DNA from: Pisaster brevispinus | Lineage: Eukaryota; Echinodermata; Asteroidea; Forcipulatida; Asteriidae | Assembly: GCA_023634235.1 (NCBI GenBank) | Contig: JAMKCF010000001.1 | Coordinates: forward strand, 15,820,258 to 15,884,257 | DNA: 64,000 nt | Reading direction: 5' to 3' | Shown here: positions 33,513 to 45,647 of the stretch, piece by piece | How the letters are laid out: each line of letters starts with the position of its first letter | Position numbering within the stretch: position 1 is the stretch's first letter | Notes under the pieces: generated by a model | The model's input: the letters and a program-made list of their open reading frames with translations, nothing else | Database searches by the model: none | Told to the model about the DNA's origin: nothing | Program-made: the position numbers and the translations under genes

Positions 33513-36500
33513 TCACATTTCACCTCTTGCCATCTGCTTCGTGGAAGATTTAATCCATTTATGAAGTTCAGGAACATTCAGTGTAGAAAGCACTGAGCAT
33601 GGGAAGTCAGGGAATTTGAAATGTTTCCTACCAGGTTGTATATCAAAAACCTTATTGTGATGCAGTTCCATAGCTAATTCTATTTGGTCTTTGGTGTTTT
33701 TATTGGTGTGTTTTCCAGACGGCCTCTTTACAAGTGTTTGCTGGTTGATTGAGGCAAGTAACTCATCACAGGCTTGTGCTGAATGACTTATTCTATCAAT
33801 ACTCTTACTCGTGACTTTCCCCCTCAAACCGGCACAGTTCTCTTTAAACACTCTGTTTTGGTGTTCAATTTCACGATCGACTTCAATGTTATGTTTGGCT
33901 TTGCCTGCTTTATTGATGAATCTGTTCCATTTCAGTTCGTAGGCTAACCTTGGGGTAAGGAAACACTGAACTTGTGCCAGCAAGCGCAACACCTGGTAAC
34001 TGTATTTCGGTTTCTTTGCGGCTTTAAAGTGCAGTAAAAGAAATTTGTACAGCCTGATGACTCTTTCCCCATCGCCCATTTGCCGTGCATCATTAAAGTT
34101 CATGGCCAAGAGACAAAGGCTTAGTGCTGCTCGTGTGTAATTAAATAGTGCATCTTTACTTGGAGGTAGTCCTTCCTTCTGCTGTGTAGGCGGTTGAATT
34201 CCAGAGTGTTTTTGCTTCATGTGATTTTTGAGGCCTCTCTGTGTCTGATATTTTTTCTTGCAACTTGGACAAGACAACACCGGGGAATCTTTCCTCACTT
34301 CATCATTACTGGGAATAGCATAATTATTCACAATTTCTTCTAACACATTATAGACATACGGAGTTCTGTCTTTGTGTTTGTCATACACAAAATCATTGCG
34401 TGTAGGATGATCTGATACTGCATCCAGTCCAAAGTACTCCATAGCAGCAGCAATAACAAGAGCAACAGTGTACTGTGAAATCAGATCAGCAGCCGCATTG
34501 ATGTTTCTCATCGAGTCACTTGTTACCTTTCGTGCTTCGAGAAAGTTCCTGGCTGCATACAATGTGCCTTTGTCTCCACTTGATGTGGTGTCATACAAGT
34601 GTAACCAGATCACCTGTTGAAAATATGAAAACACAAAATTAATTTTAACAATCACAACCTATATTGGTTTCATGAGGATGGGACATTTTTTAACAATTGT
34701 GTGACATTTGCCCTCATTATTTAAAGCTTTCTTTAACATTTGACTAAATTATTTCTGATTGCTTTTAAATTGGATGGTCAGCCCCAAAGCAATGTTTATT
34801 AGTTTTCTTCATCACTCTATTTCCAAACATCGAACCAGAAACATGTCTCTAACCTTCCTCTGATAAAATACTGTGCTGTACTACTAGTTGTTTTCGACTC
34901 TACAATAAAGTCAATGTAAAATCAACGTTTGTGTAATTCTTAATTATTCTATTGGGAAAAACACCCAAACCTTATAAGTTGAAATGAAACACTGTGTCCA
35001 AAGTTCATGTCACAGTAAATAAACTGACACTGGTTTCAATCAATTATTTGGTTATTGTGTGATGAAGAAGGAAAAAATGGAAAGAAGTCTCCTTGAGATG
35101 CATTTCTTCATATTATTACATACCTGATAAAAATTTGCCAATGCGTGGAAATCTGCTATGACAGGTACCAATCCTTCCAAACGTTGACTGGGTGTTGTTG
35201 AGTTACACTGCTCCCTCTTGCAGGAGCTCTCTCTTTCACAACTCAACAGATCACCAGCACTGATTATTGGAGTAGGTGTGTCGGTGCCATGGCCGGGTAC
35301 ATACTTGTGTAAGTGATGCATGATGTTATAAATTCCTTGTGCAGTATTCTCACTCTCCATGAGCACACCAAGGTTCACCTAATGCATTAAAATTTTAAAT
35401 GCAAAGATTTAAAAAACAAATTAAAGATCCAAATTATCTTTTTTCATTTGTATTTCCTCCTTCAATTTAATACTATGGGTTTTAGGATTTAACTAAAAAC
35501 TATTAAGATCTTGTCAATAAAAGAGAAATTAACACTTATTTTCAGCAGTCAAAGAAAAACAGAAAACAAATGGAATTAAAAAGGAAAATTGTGTTTGAAT
35601 CAAGCTGGAAACATTTCTGTGGAGAATTAGTACTGGTATGAACTTCTAAATCAGTGAAGTAATCAAATCAACTGATCTGATCATTTCTTTTTCGTTGATT
35701 ACGAATACCTGTATGTTATTTTTAAGTGCACTTGTTAATATTGAAAACCAGTTTTTAAATTTATTTTTATTATTTTCTAAATTTTAAGTCATAAACAGAA
35801 CCACACATTTTTCAAATGGAGTGCACTTTTTATGAATGGAAAATCACTACAAATTTTTTTCAGAGATTTTGACTTCAGTAGTACAGTAATTTTATTTATA
35901 CATTAAGTATTTAATCAAGTAAAAAAGCTCTTACAATTTGTGACTTCTTGCACATATCTGACATGTGGTCATGATGAGGTTGTGCTGGGACATGTCCACT
36001 GATCCACTTGAGGGCTGGAATGTGACTGGAAATGATGTTCCCAATGAGCAGCATCCACTCATGCTTCAGAGTTTTGTTGTCACTTAAAGTAGGCAGGAAA
36101 TCTTCAACATTGATGGACGATACTGTTGAAATGGGTGCATCATTGGGCAAGTGATAACCCTCTACTCTGTTCTTGACTGCTATTGCATGAGCCATATGAA
36201 GATCTGATCCATGCTTTTCACGAGAGGTGTGCCGAGGATGTATGACAAGATCAACATTGTCCATGATTACTTGAAACCCATGATCTGTCCTCTTTTCCTG
36301 AAAATGTCTCCACTCCTCATCTGTTGATATGGATTTGATAAGTCTTTCTTCGGCATCTGCTTTGGACTTCTCCTCTGCCCACTTCTTTGTTTCATTATCA
36401 AAGTCTGATCCAAAATCAACTTGCCGTTGCAAGGTTGTGGGGTAGCTAGAGCAAACAAATCTGGCACAAAGGTGGCTAAAGGCAGACTTTTTGGCACCAC

Positions 36501-38717
36501 TCTGTTTTAATATTAAAGATGTCAGGACTTGGTGAGTGTTCATGGTTTGTGAACGACACTTGAGGAGAATTCCTGCTGCCGTTGTGATTCCTGGGATGAG
36601 CGTTTCCTGTGTTTTTCTGACATTTCTTTGCAATCCCTGACTTTCTGCAGCTGCATGCAAGACTGCAGACAACAGAGGGGACTTGTCTTGGAGTTCCTGA
36701 TGTTGTTCAGCATAGCTGAATTTCTGGAGATCTTTAAGATTTGCTCCGCGGAACAGAGACGGGTTGTTAGGACTGCACAAATTTGTCACTTCCTTGACTA
36801 CAGTGTTGACCAATGCAAATCTAAATTCCTCTTCAGCTTCTTCCGATTTTAGAACAATGCTTAGTGCTCGCCGTCTGTCTCCAGCACAAAGTGCAGCAGC
36901 AACATCAATCCACATTCCCGACAGATCCCTCCTTTCTACTTGATGTTCATAGTGCATTGTCACCTAGTGAAGATAAAGAAATTTAAGACACACTTAAGCT
37001 TCACTACACTATGAGACATTAAACCACGGAATGAGGAAAATAATATGTTGATAAGCAAACTCAATGTGCACAAGCTGTAGTTGCCACAGATGAAACAAAT
37101 ACACCTGTACTTAAAAGTTTTTCTTTGAATGTTACTGTTTTTAAAAGCACAACAGATGGAAAAATAGAGATGAGAGAATATATAATTACCTCAGCTTTAA
37201 CTGTTGAGGTTTCCTCGAAACTGATTCTTTTCCTTGATGGCTGTGGGTAAAATAAAGTGTACATTAACCCTTACATAAAACTATAGGCTGTCCTGAATCA
37301 TTCACCTTGGAAATTGGATATTTATTTTAAAGAATTATTTTGAAACAAATTAATGAAATGTCATTTTGGGTATGGTGCATAAAATCTGTAATGAATTGGC
37401 CACCTAACTGAAAAGTAACAAACAGTTCACCAAGTCACACATTTTTCTAAAAAAAAAGTTGTACATTAAGTTTGTTGGCCTGAAATAAGTTGGTGTTCAT
37501 GGCTCATTTTTCTCTAAAGTACAAAAACGAAAACAATGAACACAATTAGATAAAGGTTTTGATTTCACATGATAAAACATTTGTTTACTTACAATTATAC
37601 AAAACTGCAATGTACAACAGCCCAGTTACTTTTCATAATTTATTTAATTAAAATTTAAAGGCATTTCCTTCTTGTAATTAGTGCTATTTGCTGTAATTTT
37701 TTGTTTCTGATTGCAGGAATTTATACCTTTCGGAATATGAAACTGCTAAATTGCAAACTTAGAAAAGCAGATGACGAGAAAAAAAGCCCATTTCATTTGC
37801 TATAGTTTGTAGACTAAAAACCAATCAACAAAATAATATGGGACTTTAATTGTTATTGTTTATTTTAATTTGGCAAAACTCAGACATGTCAGAACTTGCA
37901 CTTCTCTAGTTCTACAAATTTTATTCTTGTTTGAACTTGACATCCTCTATCCATTTCAAACTCAAGATAAAAAAAACAAAAAAACTTGTTTAGTGAGTGC
38001 AAATTGTTTCAGAGTGTGTTGTCACTATACATTTTCAAAAATTAGTTTGTGGCCTGACGTTTCGACCCTAGCAGAGTCTTTCATGACACAATAGATAGAG
38101 ATGGATTGTTCGAAAGAGAATTTGTGCCAAAGCGGCCTTTTACTCGCTCATATTTATATTGAGTTTTTCAAGAAAGTAAAGAAAAGCCCTTGACATTTTT
38201 TGGAACCCCCCCCCCCGTAATGAATGAAAACGAAATATTCACACAATTTGCATTTGGTAGCGTAAGCTAACAAATTATGAATCAATACGTGTCAAGAAAT
38301 GCTCTTACTTACTTTTCGTGTTGTCGGGGTTCCTGGAGAACCCACTGCCTTTCTTTTCTGTCGATCCAGCAGTTTCTGCGGACTTGCTTGGGGTGTTTGA
38401 GCCGGGGGGAGATCGCTGCTGCCCAGACGAGTTGCTTTGGTTTTCTGGTAACTTCGTTTTATTTCATTTCGTTTGTCGTTACTCTTTTGCACGTTTACCA
38501 CCTTGGTAAAACAACCGTCACACATAAATGTCGTATTAGAATGTACGACTGCATCATCAACGATGTCATTTAACTGGGCTGGAAATAATGGGCTTTTCTT
38601 GGCCAAGGTGCTCAATGTGGAATATCTCTTACAAGTGATCAACTCTCTGTTACATATCACACACCAGCGAGATTTTCTTGCTCGAATACCGACAGCAGTT
38701 GCCTCTGCTGCGGCCAT
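33513..38717 (-). CDS. DUF6589-like protein, candidate transposase, copy B
   Basis: Same five-exon gene in the second tandem unit: 38717-38313, 37240-37190, 36963-35935, 35378-35124 and 34613-33513, all phase 0, 946 aa. The only protein difference I see from copy A is Leu for Arg at residue 731, shortly after the C2H2 finger. All splice sites and the reading frame are intact in both copies. This copy lies next to the element's right end, so its promoter is presumably in 38718-39047; copy A has only the first ~250 bp of that region. Family reasoning as for copy A. Confidence 0.75.
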
Positions 38718-39047
38718 TTTTACACTATTATTACCACAAAGTTACTCAACAGTAGTAAAAAGTACACTGTAAAAAGAGTTGGCGAAACTATAACAAACTC
38801 TCTACGTACTATAAATACAACCCCTACAGTACAGTCTGACAGCACATGGACATACGCGAAAAACAGTCCACACGGATACAAAGTACACAAACTCCAAACT
38901 AAGTTAGTTGATAAGCTCCATGGTTGTTGTACGTATATACTGCACTGTACCAGTCTGTCAGCTCTGCTTGTGCGCTTGCGTATTTTCGTTGTGACCTTTG
39001 TTGAATATGCAATAGAGGTCACATTTGTTTATGTCACGTGAGACGAG
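38718..39047. promoter_or_regulatory. Likely promoter region of DUF6589-like copy B
   Basis: Intergenic sequence between the copy B start codon and the right terminal motifs. It contains an AT-rich TTTATAG-type motif on the minus strand near 38813 and a GTCACGTGA E-box near 39033. The part up to 38968 is shared with copy A; the remainder is unique to the right end. Promoter function is inferred from position. Confidence 0.4.
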
Positions 39048-39206
39048 ACGAGTTTGCCAAGACGTTGTTTTGAGTGCGATGTGTGGTGGTGATCTGGAAG
39101 TTTCCCAACAGCGCCCGCTATTGTACGATAGTCATGCGGGCCGCGGATGGCGCGCTAAATCGCGATAGTTGCGTGATAATGAACAACAACGTCTTGCACC
39201 AAGACT
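39048..39206. repeat. Right terminal region of the giant element
   Basis: Mirror of the left end. The complement of the inner 19-bp motif is at 39048-39066 and that of the outer motif at 39188-39206, both perfect. CAAGACGTTGTT and AACAACGTCTTG can pair. The sequence between the motifs is unrelated to the left end apart from a CAGCGCCCGCTA motif, so selection seems to act on the motifs. Confidence 0.8.
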
Positions 39207-39217
39207 ATATGTCTAGT
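39207..39217. repeat. Right target-site duplication of the giant element
   Basis: The second ATATGTCTAGT copy, followed by TTGTTATT as expected for the interrupted repeat's 3' flank. Confidence 0.85.
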
Positions 39218-39224
39218 TGTTATT

Positions 39225-40243
39225 AGCTGTTTCGCAGCATAGCGCAGCGGAACAGCTCTTGTTTTCGTTAAAGTTTTTTTTTTTATTATTTTTTTTTTTT
39301 TATTTTTTTTTTTAATTTGTATTTTTCAGACAAAATTCGTTCTAAGCGGCTTTTTGCATAGTTCCTAAAGAGCAATTGCAATGAAACTTTCAGTGATGAA
39401 AGGCATTGGTGCAAAGATGATTTTAAAACAATTATGTCATGATGACGTCATCACCTGTCACGTGACGTCATCTTAAAGTTTCCTTTTTTTTAATATTTGA
39501 AAATCTATATCAAATCAACCACAAGAGACCGTAGGTTTCTGTTTGCGGGATTGGGTGGGGATAAATTAGGTCTTCATTTTATTCAGTGTGCGTGACCTCA
39601 CATGACCTCTACTTCCGGTCTAAACAGGAAGTGCTTTGTAATTCAAAAGTGTAAATAGTTATGAAGTTGCTTTCAACGATGTTATTGTCTGGCAAGGGTG
39701 TGCATTTAAAAAAAAATACCGATGACGTCACGATACACAAGAGCGCCCTCTAGCGGCAGGTTGAAAACTGTTCAAAATGGACTTTTTGAAGATGTGTGTG
39801 GAGAACTTTTGTGTAATCACTTCAAAACTTACACACATGTTGACCGTCAGGCAGCCATCATATGTGTGAAGTTTCAGATTGATGACGTCATCGGGGGTCA
39901 CGTGACGCGGCATTAAAGGTGCCTTTTTTGAAGTCGTATATCTCCCGAAGTATAAGTGCGATCATGTTGAAACTTGGTAGGTCGTTAGATATTGGCAAGT
40001 TCTTGTGAATTCTTAAATGACGTCGTGATGACGTTATCACATGATTTTTAATGATTTTTTTCGTTTTTTGCCCCTTTAAGTCATAAATTGCTAACAAAAC
40101 GTGGTATAATCCAAATTCTTTTTAAAACAGGCTTGATACATCATTACTGCTTTGAATACAAACAACTTTCATATTCAATTGAGTAATTTGAAAAAGTTAT
40201 GGCGAAACAGCTCGGCATTTGTGCACAAATGCAATATGTCTAG
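39225..40243 (+). repeat. Helitron-like repeat, copy 3, complete with both ends
   Basis: Begins with the AGCTGTTTCGC hairpin end at 39225 and ends with the 18-bp palindrome and CTAG at 40240-40243. Contains CRE-like palindromes and GCGCCCTCTAGCGG at 39743. It also has an extra ~130-bp segment before the 3' end that copies 1 and 2 lack. Confidence 0.75.
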
Positions 40244-41120
40244 TTATTTTTGTTTTCCTTTTTTTATTTGTCTGTTTCAGTAAAAAGAGCCATTGACATA
40301 ACACACGTTCGTTCTAAGCGGCCTTTGCATAGTTCCTAATGGGCAATTGCAATGAAACTTTCAGTGATGAAAGGCATTGGTGCAATAATGATCCTAAAAC
40401 AATGATGTCATGATGACGTCATCACCTGTCACGTGACGTCATTTTAAAGGTTTATATTTTAAATATTTGAAAATCTGTAACAAATCAGCCACAAATCAGC
40501 CACAAGAGACCGTACGTTTCTGTTTGCGGGATTGTATAGGGATAAATTAGGTCCTCATTTTATTCAGTGTGCGTGACCTCGCATGAACTCTACTTCCGGT
40601 CGAAACCGGAAGTGCCTCGTAATTCAAAAGTGCTAAAAGTTATGAAAATGCTTTCAACGATGTTAGTGTCTGGCAAGGGTGTGTATTTAAAAAAAATACC
40701 GATGACGTCACGATACACACGAGCGCCCTCTAGCGGCAGGTTGAAAACTGTTCAAAATGGACTTTTTGAAGATGTGTGTGGAGAAGTTTTGTGTAATCAC
40801 TTCAAAATGTACACACATGTTAAACGTCAGGCAGCCATTATATGTGTGAAGTTTCAGATCGATGACATCATCGGGAGTCACGTGACGTGGCATTAAAGGT
40901 GCACTTTTTGAAGTCGTATAACTCCCGAAGTAATGTTGCGATCATGATGAAACTTGGTAGGTTGTTGGATAATGGGAAGTTCCTGTAAATTGTAAAATGA
41001 CGTCATGATGACGTCATCACATGATTTTTTATGATTTTAATTTTTGTTTACCCCTTTTACTCATGAAATGCTAACGAAACATGTTATAATCAGTATTCGA
41101 ATTTAAACAGGCTCGATAGG
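40244..41120 (+). repeat. Helitron-like repeat, copy 4, lacking 5' hairpin and 3' end
   Basis: Same body including GCGCCCTCTAGCGG at 40723, followed by the longer 3' segment resembling copy 3 (CTCATGAAATGCTAACGAAAC). Homology fades near 41120 before any palindrome or CTAG. Confidence 0.65.
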
Positions 41121-41343
41121 TTGTGCAAGCTTCGAAAAGGAATTGACGATTTCATTTGTCAGGCTTGAATATAAATGATATGTCATTTAATTCGAAAACA
41201 AACTGATTCGGACGTTTTCACTTGTCAAGTCTTAAGTATAGAGTTTTACCAGATCTATCGTACATAATCAATTCAATGTCACGGCCTTCATTTTTCTATT
41301 GTAAAATTGACAATGATGTAGATGAACGTCAACTCATTCGCCT

Positions 41344-41528
41344 ATACTTTACATTTTTTAAGAATCATCTTGTAGAACATTTTTATAAATAAATGCACCA
41401 ATATTGACGCCTTCATTAAATAGCGCCCTCTCGCGCCCATACTTTACATTTTTAAAGAATCATCTTGTAGAACATTTTTATAAATAAATGCACCAATATT
41501 GACGCCTTCATTAAATAGCGCCCTCTCG
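41344..41528. repeat. 95-bp tandem duplication with CTCF-like motifs
   Basis: The unit starting ATACTTTACATTTTT at 41344 recurs at 41439, and both end TTAAATAGCGCCCTCTCG. Differences are few. Confidence 0.85.
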
Positions 41529-42535
41529 TGACCGAGTTGCAAGAATGCATTTGGAGTTCCGTTTTGGCATTGAAAAAAAATGTTATTTTTAGTAAATTAA
41601 CCAAATTGATTGGAGTTGCCCAGTTTGACGGAGTTACATTGATTTGTCGTTATCATTTTAAGTGATCTAAACAACTTTTAAAACATTAACAGGGAGGTTT
41701 GTGGATAGACTCATTTTGGAAACATCCATTATGTAATAAGACCTACCTGCTTTCATCATAGGGTGTTTTGTGTTTCTTCAACGACCACCTTTGTTTCATT
41801 ATTTTACTACATTGTTTTTTACAACAGTATACATTTTAGGTACCTACTACCGGTATACATATTAATGCAAAGTTGCTATAATGTGTACGACCGAGAGCTA
41901 AGGCTGTATGTTCCTCATTTTGGCAAGATCCATTTAGTTGATAATGAACCCCTACTGAAACTTTACTAATTTTAACATTTTGTTCACCAACTTCATGGTG
42001 CAATCTTCTCTCCAACTCTATTAAACATTTAATCTTCTAACTTGGGTAAAATGAAGTTAAAAGCTAAACATACTTCAGTTGCTATATCAAGTGAAATTTT
42101 TTTCGTTTATAGTTATTAAACTCATATCAATGTAGAAGCAATAACTTAATGAAGTCTACACATTTTCTTAATTCTTTTATTTTTTATTTCGTATTTGTAA
42201 TCATTTGATTGTTTACATTTCCTTATATCAAGTGAAATATTCTTTTTAATTTAAATATAATTTATTCAAATCATTTCAAAGTACAAGCAATAAGGCAATA
42301 AAGTCTACATATTTTCTCAATTTGTTAGTTTTGAAATTGTTGATTAAAGAGACCCATTATGTAGGCTTTTATAATGGTGTTCAAGGTGGTTCAGCGGCCA
42401 CTCTGATCCCAGGAGCCAAATCTGTCTCTAGACATAGTAACCGTTGCTGTGATCTTGAACGTGCATTATTCAACACACGAGACATACGAGACATACAGCT
42501 GTATGTCCCATACAAAGGACGAAGTAATAATGGTC

Positions 42536-42880
42536 AAGTGTCCTGCTTAAGGACACAAGGATCACGAGTGGGGTCACACCCTGACACCCTGCTGAACACT
42601 AGACAGATCTATACTGACTTGGCAGTTAAGTGACTTGTCTAAACCATTATACCGGTAATCAAAGATATGGATACTGGTAGGACCTACATGTAGTGTTTTC
42701 AGAGAATTTGTGAATGCCGTTTTCAGGAACGCTAGAAAGTTGGCTTTGTTTTTACAAATCACCTTTATATCAAAATTTTAAGTGTCCTGCTTAAGGTCAC
42801 AAGTGTCACGAGTGGGGCCCACACCGACACCCTGCTGAACACCAGACAGAACTATACTGACTTGGCAGTTAAGTGACTTG
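42536..42880. repeat. Two ~102-bp direct repeats, SINE-like
   Basis: AAGTGTCCTGCTTAAGG starts at 42536 and again at 42780; each runs to GGCAGTTAAGTGACTTG (42637 and 42880) with scattered differences. The 'GTCCTGCTTAAGGACACAAG' style is familiar from dispersed repeats of marine invertebrates. I cannot assign a family. Confidence 0.65.
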
Positions 42881-44103
42881 ATCAGTGTTGTTTTGTCCCA
42901 TCGGTTAAACATTTTTTATAAATAAGGTGATGCATACTACATGAAGATCAAAACATTCTCGAAAACCAAGGGTCATTTTGTAAAGCTTTGTTCATTTCAT
43001 GGAAGGTTAATTCAAAGCACGATGCTTTCTTAAAAGAAGGGGCTTTATCAAATTCCAAGCAGGAAAGCTGCTTTTTAAAATACATTACTCAAAGAGTGTA
43101 CCGCAAAGTCTGTGGCAGGATACTGCACTTAGCACTCTAAAATGTCTGCTAATATCTTAACACTGATTGAATGGGTACAAGAAGTATTAATACAATGAAC
43201 TTTATTCTGTATCATGTTATCTTACGAGTGTATTTTTGTCAAAAACAAAGTCTTTGTTGCAAAAGATAACATTTGAAGCCAAATATGATTTCTTTTTGAG
43301 TGTTATGTCTCAAATAACCCATTCAGACCATCTTGTGCTGCTTTCCAATATTGTGTATCAGTCAATCCGATGTGAGCAGGGTGTAGGTGATCTTGTACAA
43401 GTCATGAGGGAACATCAATCAGTCACTAATCCAGTGTGAAATGTTCTTTGCTGAAGATTCTGACTGAAATAACCAACAGAATAGTGTCGTTCACAGTCTG
43501 AAGACCTCTATTTGATTTCCTATAAAGAAAAGACAAAGATAAGGCACACAATAAATTAGTGAGCTAACAATTTATCAATTGGCAAACACAAGTTGAAGCA
43601 TTTACCTGTATATAGATGCAAAGCTATCAGTATTACACCCTCTTAGTGTCTCATTGCATTATTAAATTTTTATCACGCGTATACTCACTGCCTCAAAGAG
43701 CACCATATAGGCCTAGAGGTACATGGATAAAGGTTATTTAAGGTGATTCTCAATGCATTTCAGGTACCATCTTGTAATGTAAGGGTAAAAAGGGTTGTGA
43801 AAATTACTTCGTAAATTACTTCGCAACTCTTACTGTTAAAATGGCAATGTACTAATTTTTCTGATGTGACCTGTACAAATACATTTCACAATGTGCATCA
43901 TTCTTCTTCTTTTTTAAGAAAACAGGTGAAAATACAGTAAAAATACTTCTCAATTGTTAATCAGATGTCCTACAAAATGTTACATTTGTAGGCATGACAC
44001 CCACCTGTAGTGAGACTGGATTTTCTGTCACAGGACTCAAACACACACATTGCATAATGTTTATTATACATTGCGTTTAGTGTACAACGCAAATTTATCT
44101 ATT
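42881..44103. other. Gene-free interval
   Basis: AT-rich sequence with no coding or RNA feature I can support. It borders the truncated end of the Helitron coding region. Confidence 0.45.
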
Positions 44104-44228
44104 TCAGATATGACAATAAGAGATGGTCTTCTTGCTTAAGACATTGTTGGCCTTCTCAAATTCCTCTTGTGTAATACCAATATGCTCAAACAATTCACTA
44201 GTTGTCATGTGTTGGTTTTCTTCATCTT

Positions 44229-45647
44229 TTAATGCAACCCAAGTGACTTCAATACTTTTTTGGCATCATCACTTTCATTTTCATCATTTTCATCATTTTT
44301 ATCATTCTCTTTTTCATCATCTGTTGACTGTGGTTGTGAAACAAATGTCTGTTTAGATGGTGGTCTAGGGAAATTAAACCTGCACTCCGTACCTTTTTTC
44401 TTACACGACTTTGAATGCTTGCGACTATGAAGTTGTACCCGGCTGATAATCTCAAAAAGTTCATTATCTTCTTCCTTAGATGGCAACTCACAACTGACAT
44501 ATCTATCAATAAATGTAACAACATCCTTGTCCTGATCATGTCCTAATCTTGGTGCATTTCCAATCCAGAAAAGACAATGTGTATGAGGAGATCCTCTCTG
44601 TTGAAATTCTACTCTGTAAAAATAATCCTTCACTTTTCCTATTGGTTTAGCCTTTGACATAATTACATCTCTTAAAAAAGTATGAAATCGTTTGTCAAAC
44701 ATTCTAGCTGCAGTAACAAGATTACTTCTTGAATCACCTTGCTGTCTCAGTATTGTGTTGATAACTTCAGGCCATCTCATATCTGCTGCTGAAAATGAGC
44801 AAAACCAAGTTGGGATTCCTAACTGTCTTATCATAGCTAAAACATCTTTCTGTGTTGCTTGCCAATATGGAGGTGTTCCTCTGATTGGTTTCAGAAATTT
44901 GTATCCACTATCAGACTTTAGAATATCCCTCAAATGTTCCTTGTCATTTATAATTCTTGCTTCTACTTTCTCATCATTGTACATTCTGCTAGAGTTTTTA
45001 CGCAATGCAATAGAAACACATGACATTACTTTTTGAATTTCCAACAAATATTGTGCATAAAAAATGTACTGAGTGTTTTTTGCAAACCTATTAGCATGCA
45101 TGAGTCTGTTATGCAGATATCTACACAGAGTTAGCTTCACATCACGCTTATCACTAAATATGGGAGTTCCTTGAGAAAATAATGTTGGGAAACATTTTGC
45201 TTCATTACCTTCTTCCATTAAAACTCTAACTGGATTATTTCCTTCACATGGTGCAACACAAAGTATATCATCAAAATACTGATCCAGATTTTCCTGACCT
45301 ATATCTGCTGGCTGTAAACATGTATCAAGTGGAATTCCACGCAAGCGATCTTCATCAGTTTCCTCATCACTGTCATTCTTATCAACTACTCCTTCACCAC
45401 TTTCTACACTTACTGCAACATCCTCTAATAATGGATCTTCCCAATCAGTGTTAATTTCAATATATTGATACCACACGTTATTATGTTTAAGATAGTGCAA
45501 TGCATTCTCTACATTTTTCTTGTTGACAAACTCATACTGATAATGTCCACGATAAGTCAGCTTTCTCTTTAATTTCACTCTAATCATCTGATCATCATTT
45601 CTACTTCTTGGTAATGACTTTACAGTTTCTGTTATATTGGATGGCAC
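44229..45647 (-). CDS. Helitron Rep (Helitron_like_N) fragment with HUH motif
   Basis: 472-residue open frame. Hallmarks are [60 protein letters not shown] and [17 protein letters not shown], where HTH is the HUH metal-binding motif of rolling-circle Reps, then [11 protein letters not shown] and [10 protein letters not shown]. In intact Helitrons this region nicks single-stranded DNA together with one or two downstream tyrosines, which this copy lacks. The apparent N-terminus (first ~72 residues) is the duplicated segment, so the ATG at 45647 is not a natural start. A frame change follows in the A-run at 44256-44261. Confidence 0.85.
   Translation of the reverse strand: MPSNITETVKSLPRSRNDDQMIRVKLKRKLTYRGHYQYEFVNKKNVENALHYLKHNNVWYQYIEINTDWEDPLLEDVAVSVESGEGVVDKNDSDEETDEDRLRGIPLDTCLQPADIGQENLDQYFDDILCVAPCEGNNPVRVLMEEGNEAKCFPTLFSQGTPIFSDKRDVKLTLCRYLHNRLMHANRFAKNTQYIFYAQYLLEIQKVMSCVSIALRKNSSRMYNDEKVEARIINDKEHLRDILKSDSGYKFLKPIRGTPPYWQATQKDVLAMIRQLGIPTWFCSFSAADMRWPEVINTILRQQGDSRSNLVTAARMFDKRFHTFLRDVIMSKAKPIGKVKDYFYRVEFQQRGSPHTHCLFWIGNAPRLGHDQDKDVVTFIDRYVSCELPSKEEDNELFEIISRVQLHSRKHSKSCKKKGTECRFNFPRPPSKQTFVSQPQSTDDEKENDKNDENDENESDDAKKVLKSLGLH

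Larger units (their letters stand above)
31531..38968. repeat. 7.4-kb tandem unit, copy B
   Basis: About 7438 bp, nearly identical to copy A and ending at the same CAGCTCTGCT, where the unique right end begins. The near-identity means either a very recent duplication within the element or an assembly duplication of two haplotypes. Confidence 0.9.
20598..39206. mobile_element. Giant TIR element carrying a RecQ helicase and a DUF6589-like gene
   Basis: 18,609 bp bounded by perfect 19-bp inverted repeats AGTCTTGGTGCAAGACGTT, with an 11-bp target duplication. A second 19-bp motif, AACGTCTTGGCAAACTCGT, lies inward at both ends (20725-20743; complement at 39048-39066). The coding content is a RecQ-type helicase (+) and a DUF6589-like protein (-), tail to tail. 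The latter sits in a 7.4-kb unit present twice, so the unduplicated element would be about 11.2 kb. ORFs look intact, suggesting a young insertion. TIRs plus a 9-11 bp duplication fit cut-and-paste DNA transposons; Mutator-like elements have similar duplication lengths, but I see no recognisable Mutator transposase. I know no named superfamily with this gene pair. Confidence 0.85.

Noticed and set aside
20598..39206. Polinton/Maverick or Starship interpretation
   Set aside because: No DNA polymerase B, integrase, capsid or tyrosine recombinase reading frame is visible, and the target duplication is 9-11 bp, not the 6 bp of Polintons.
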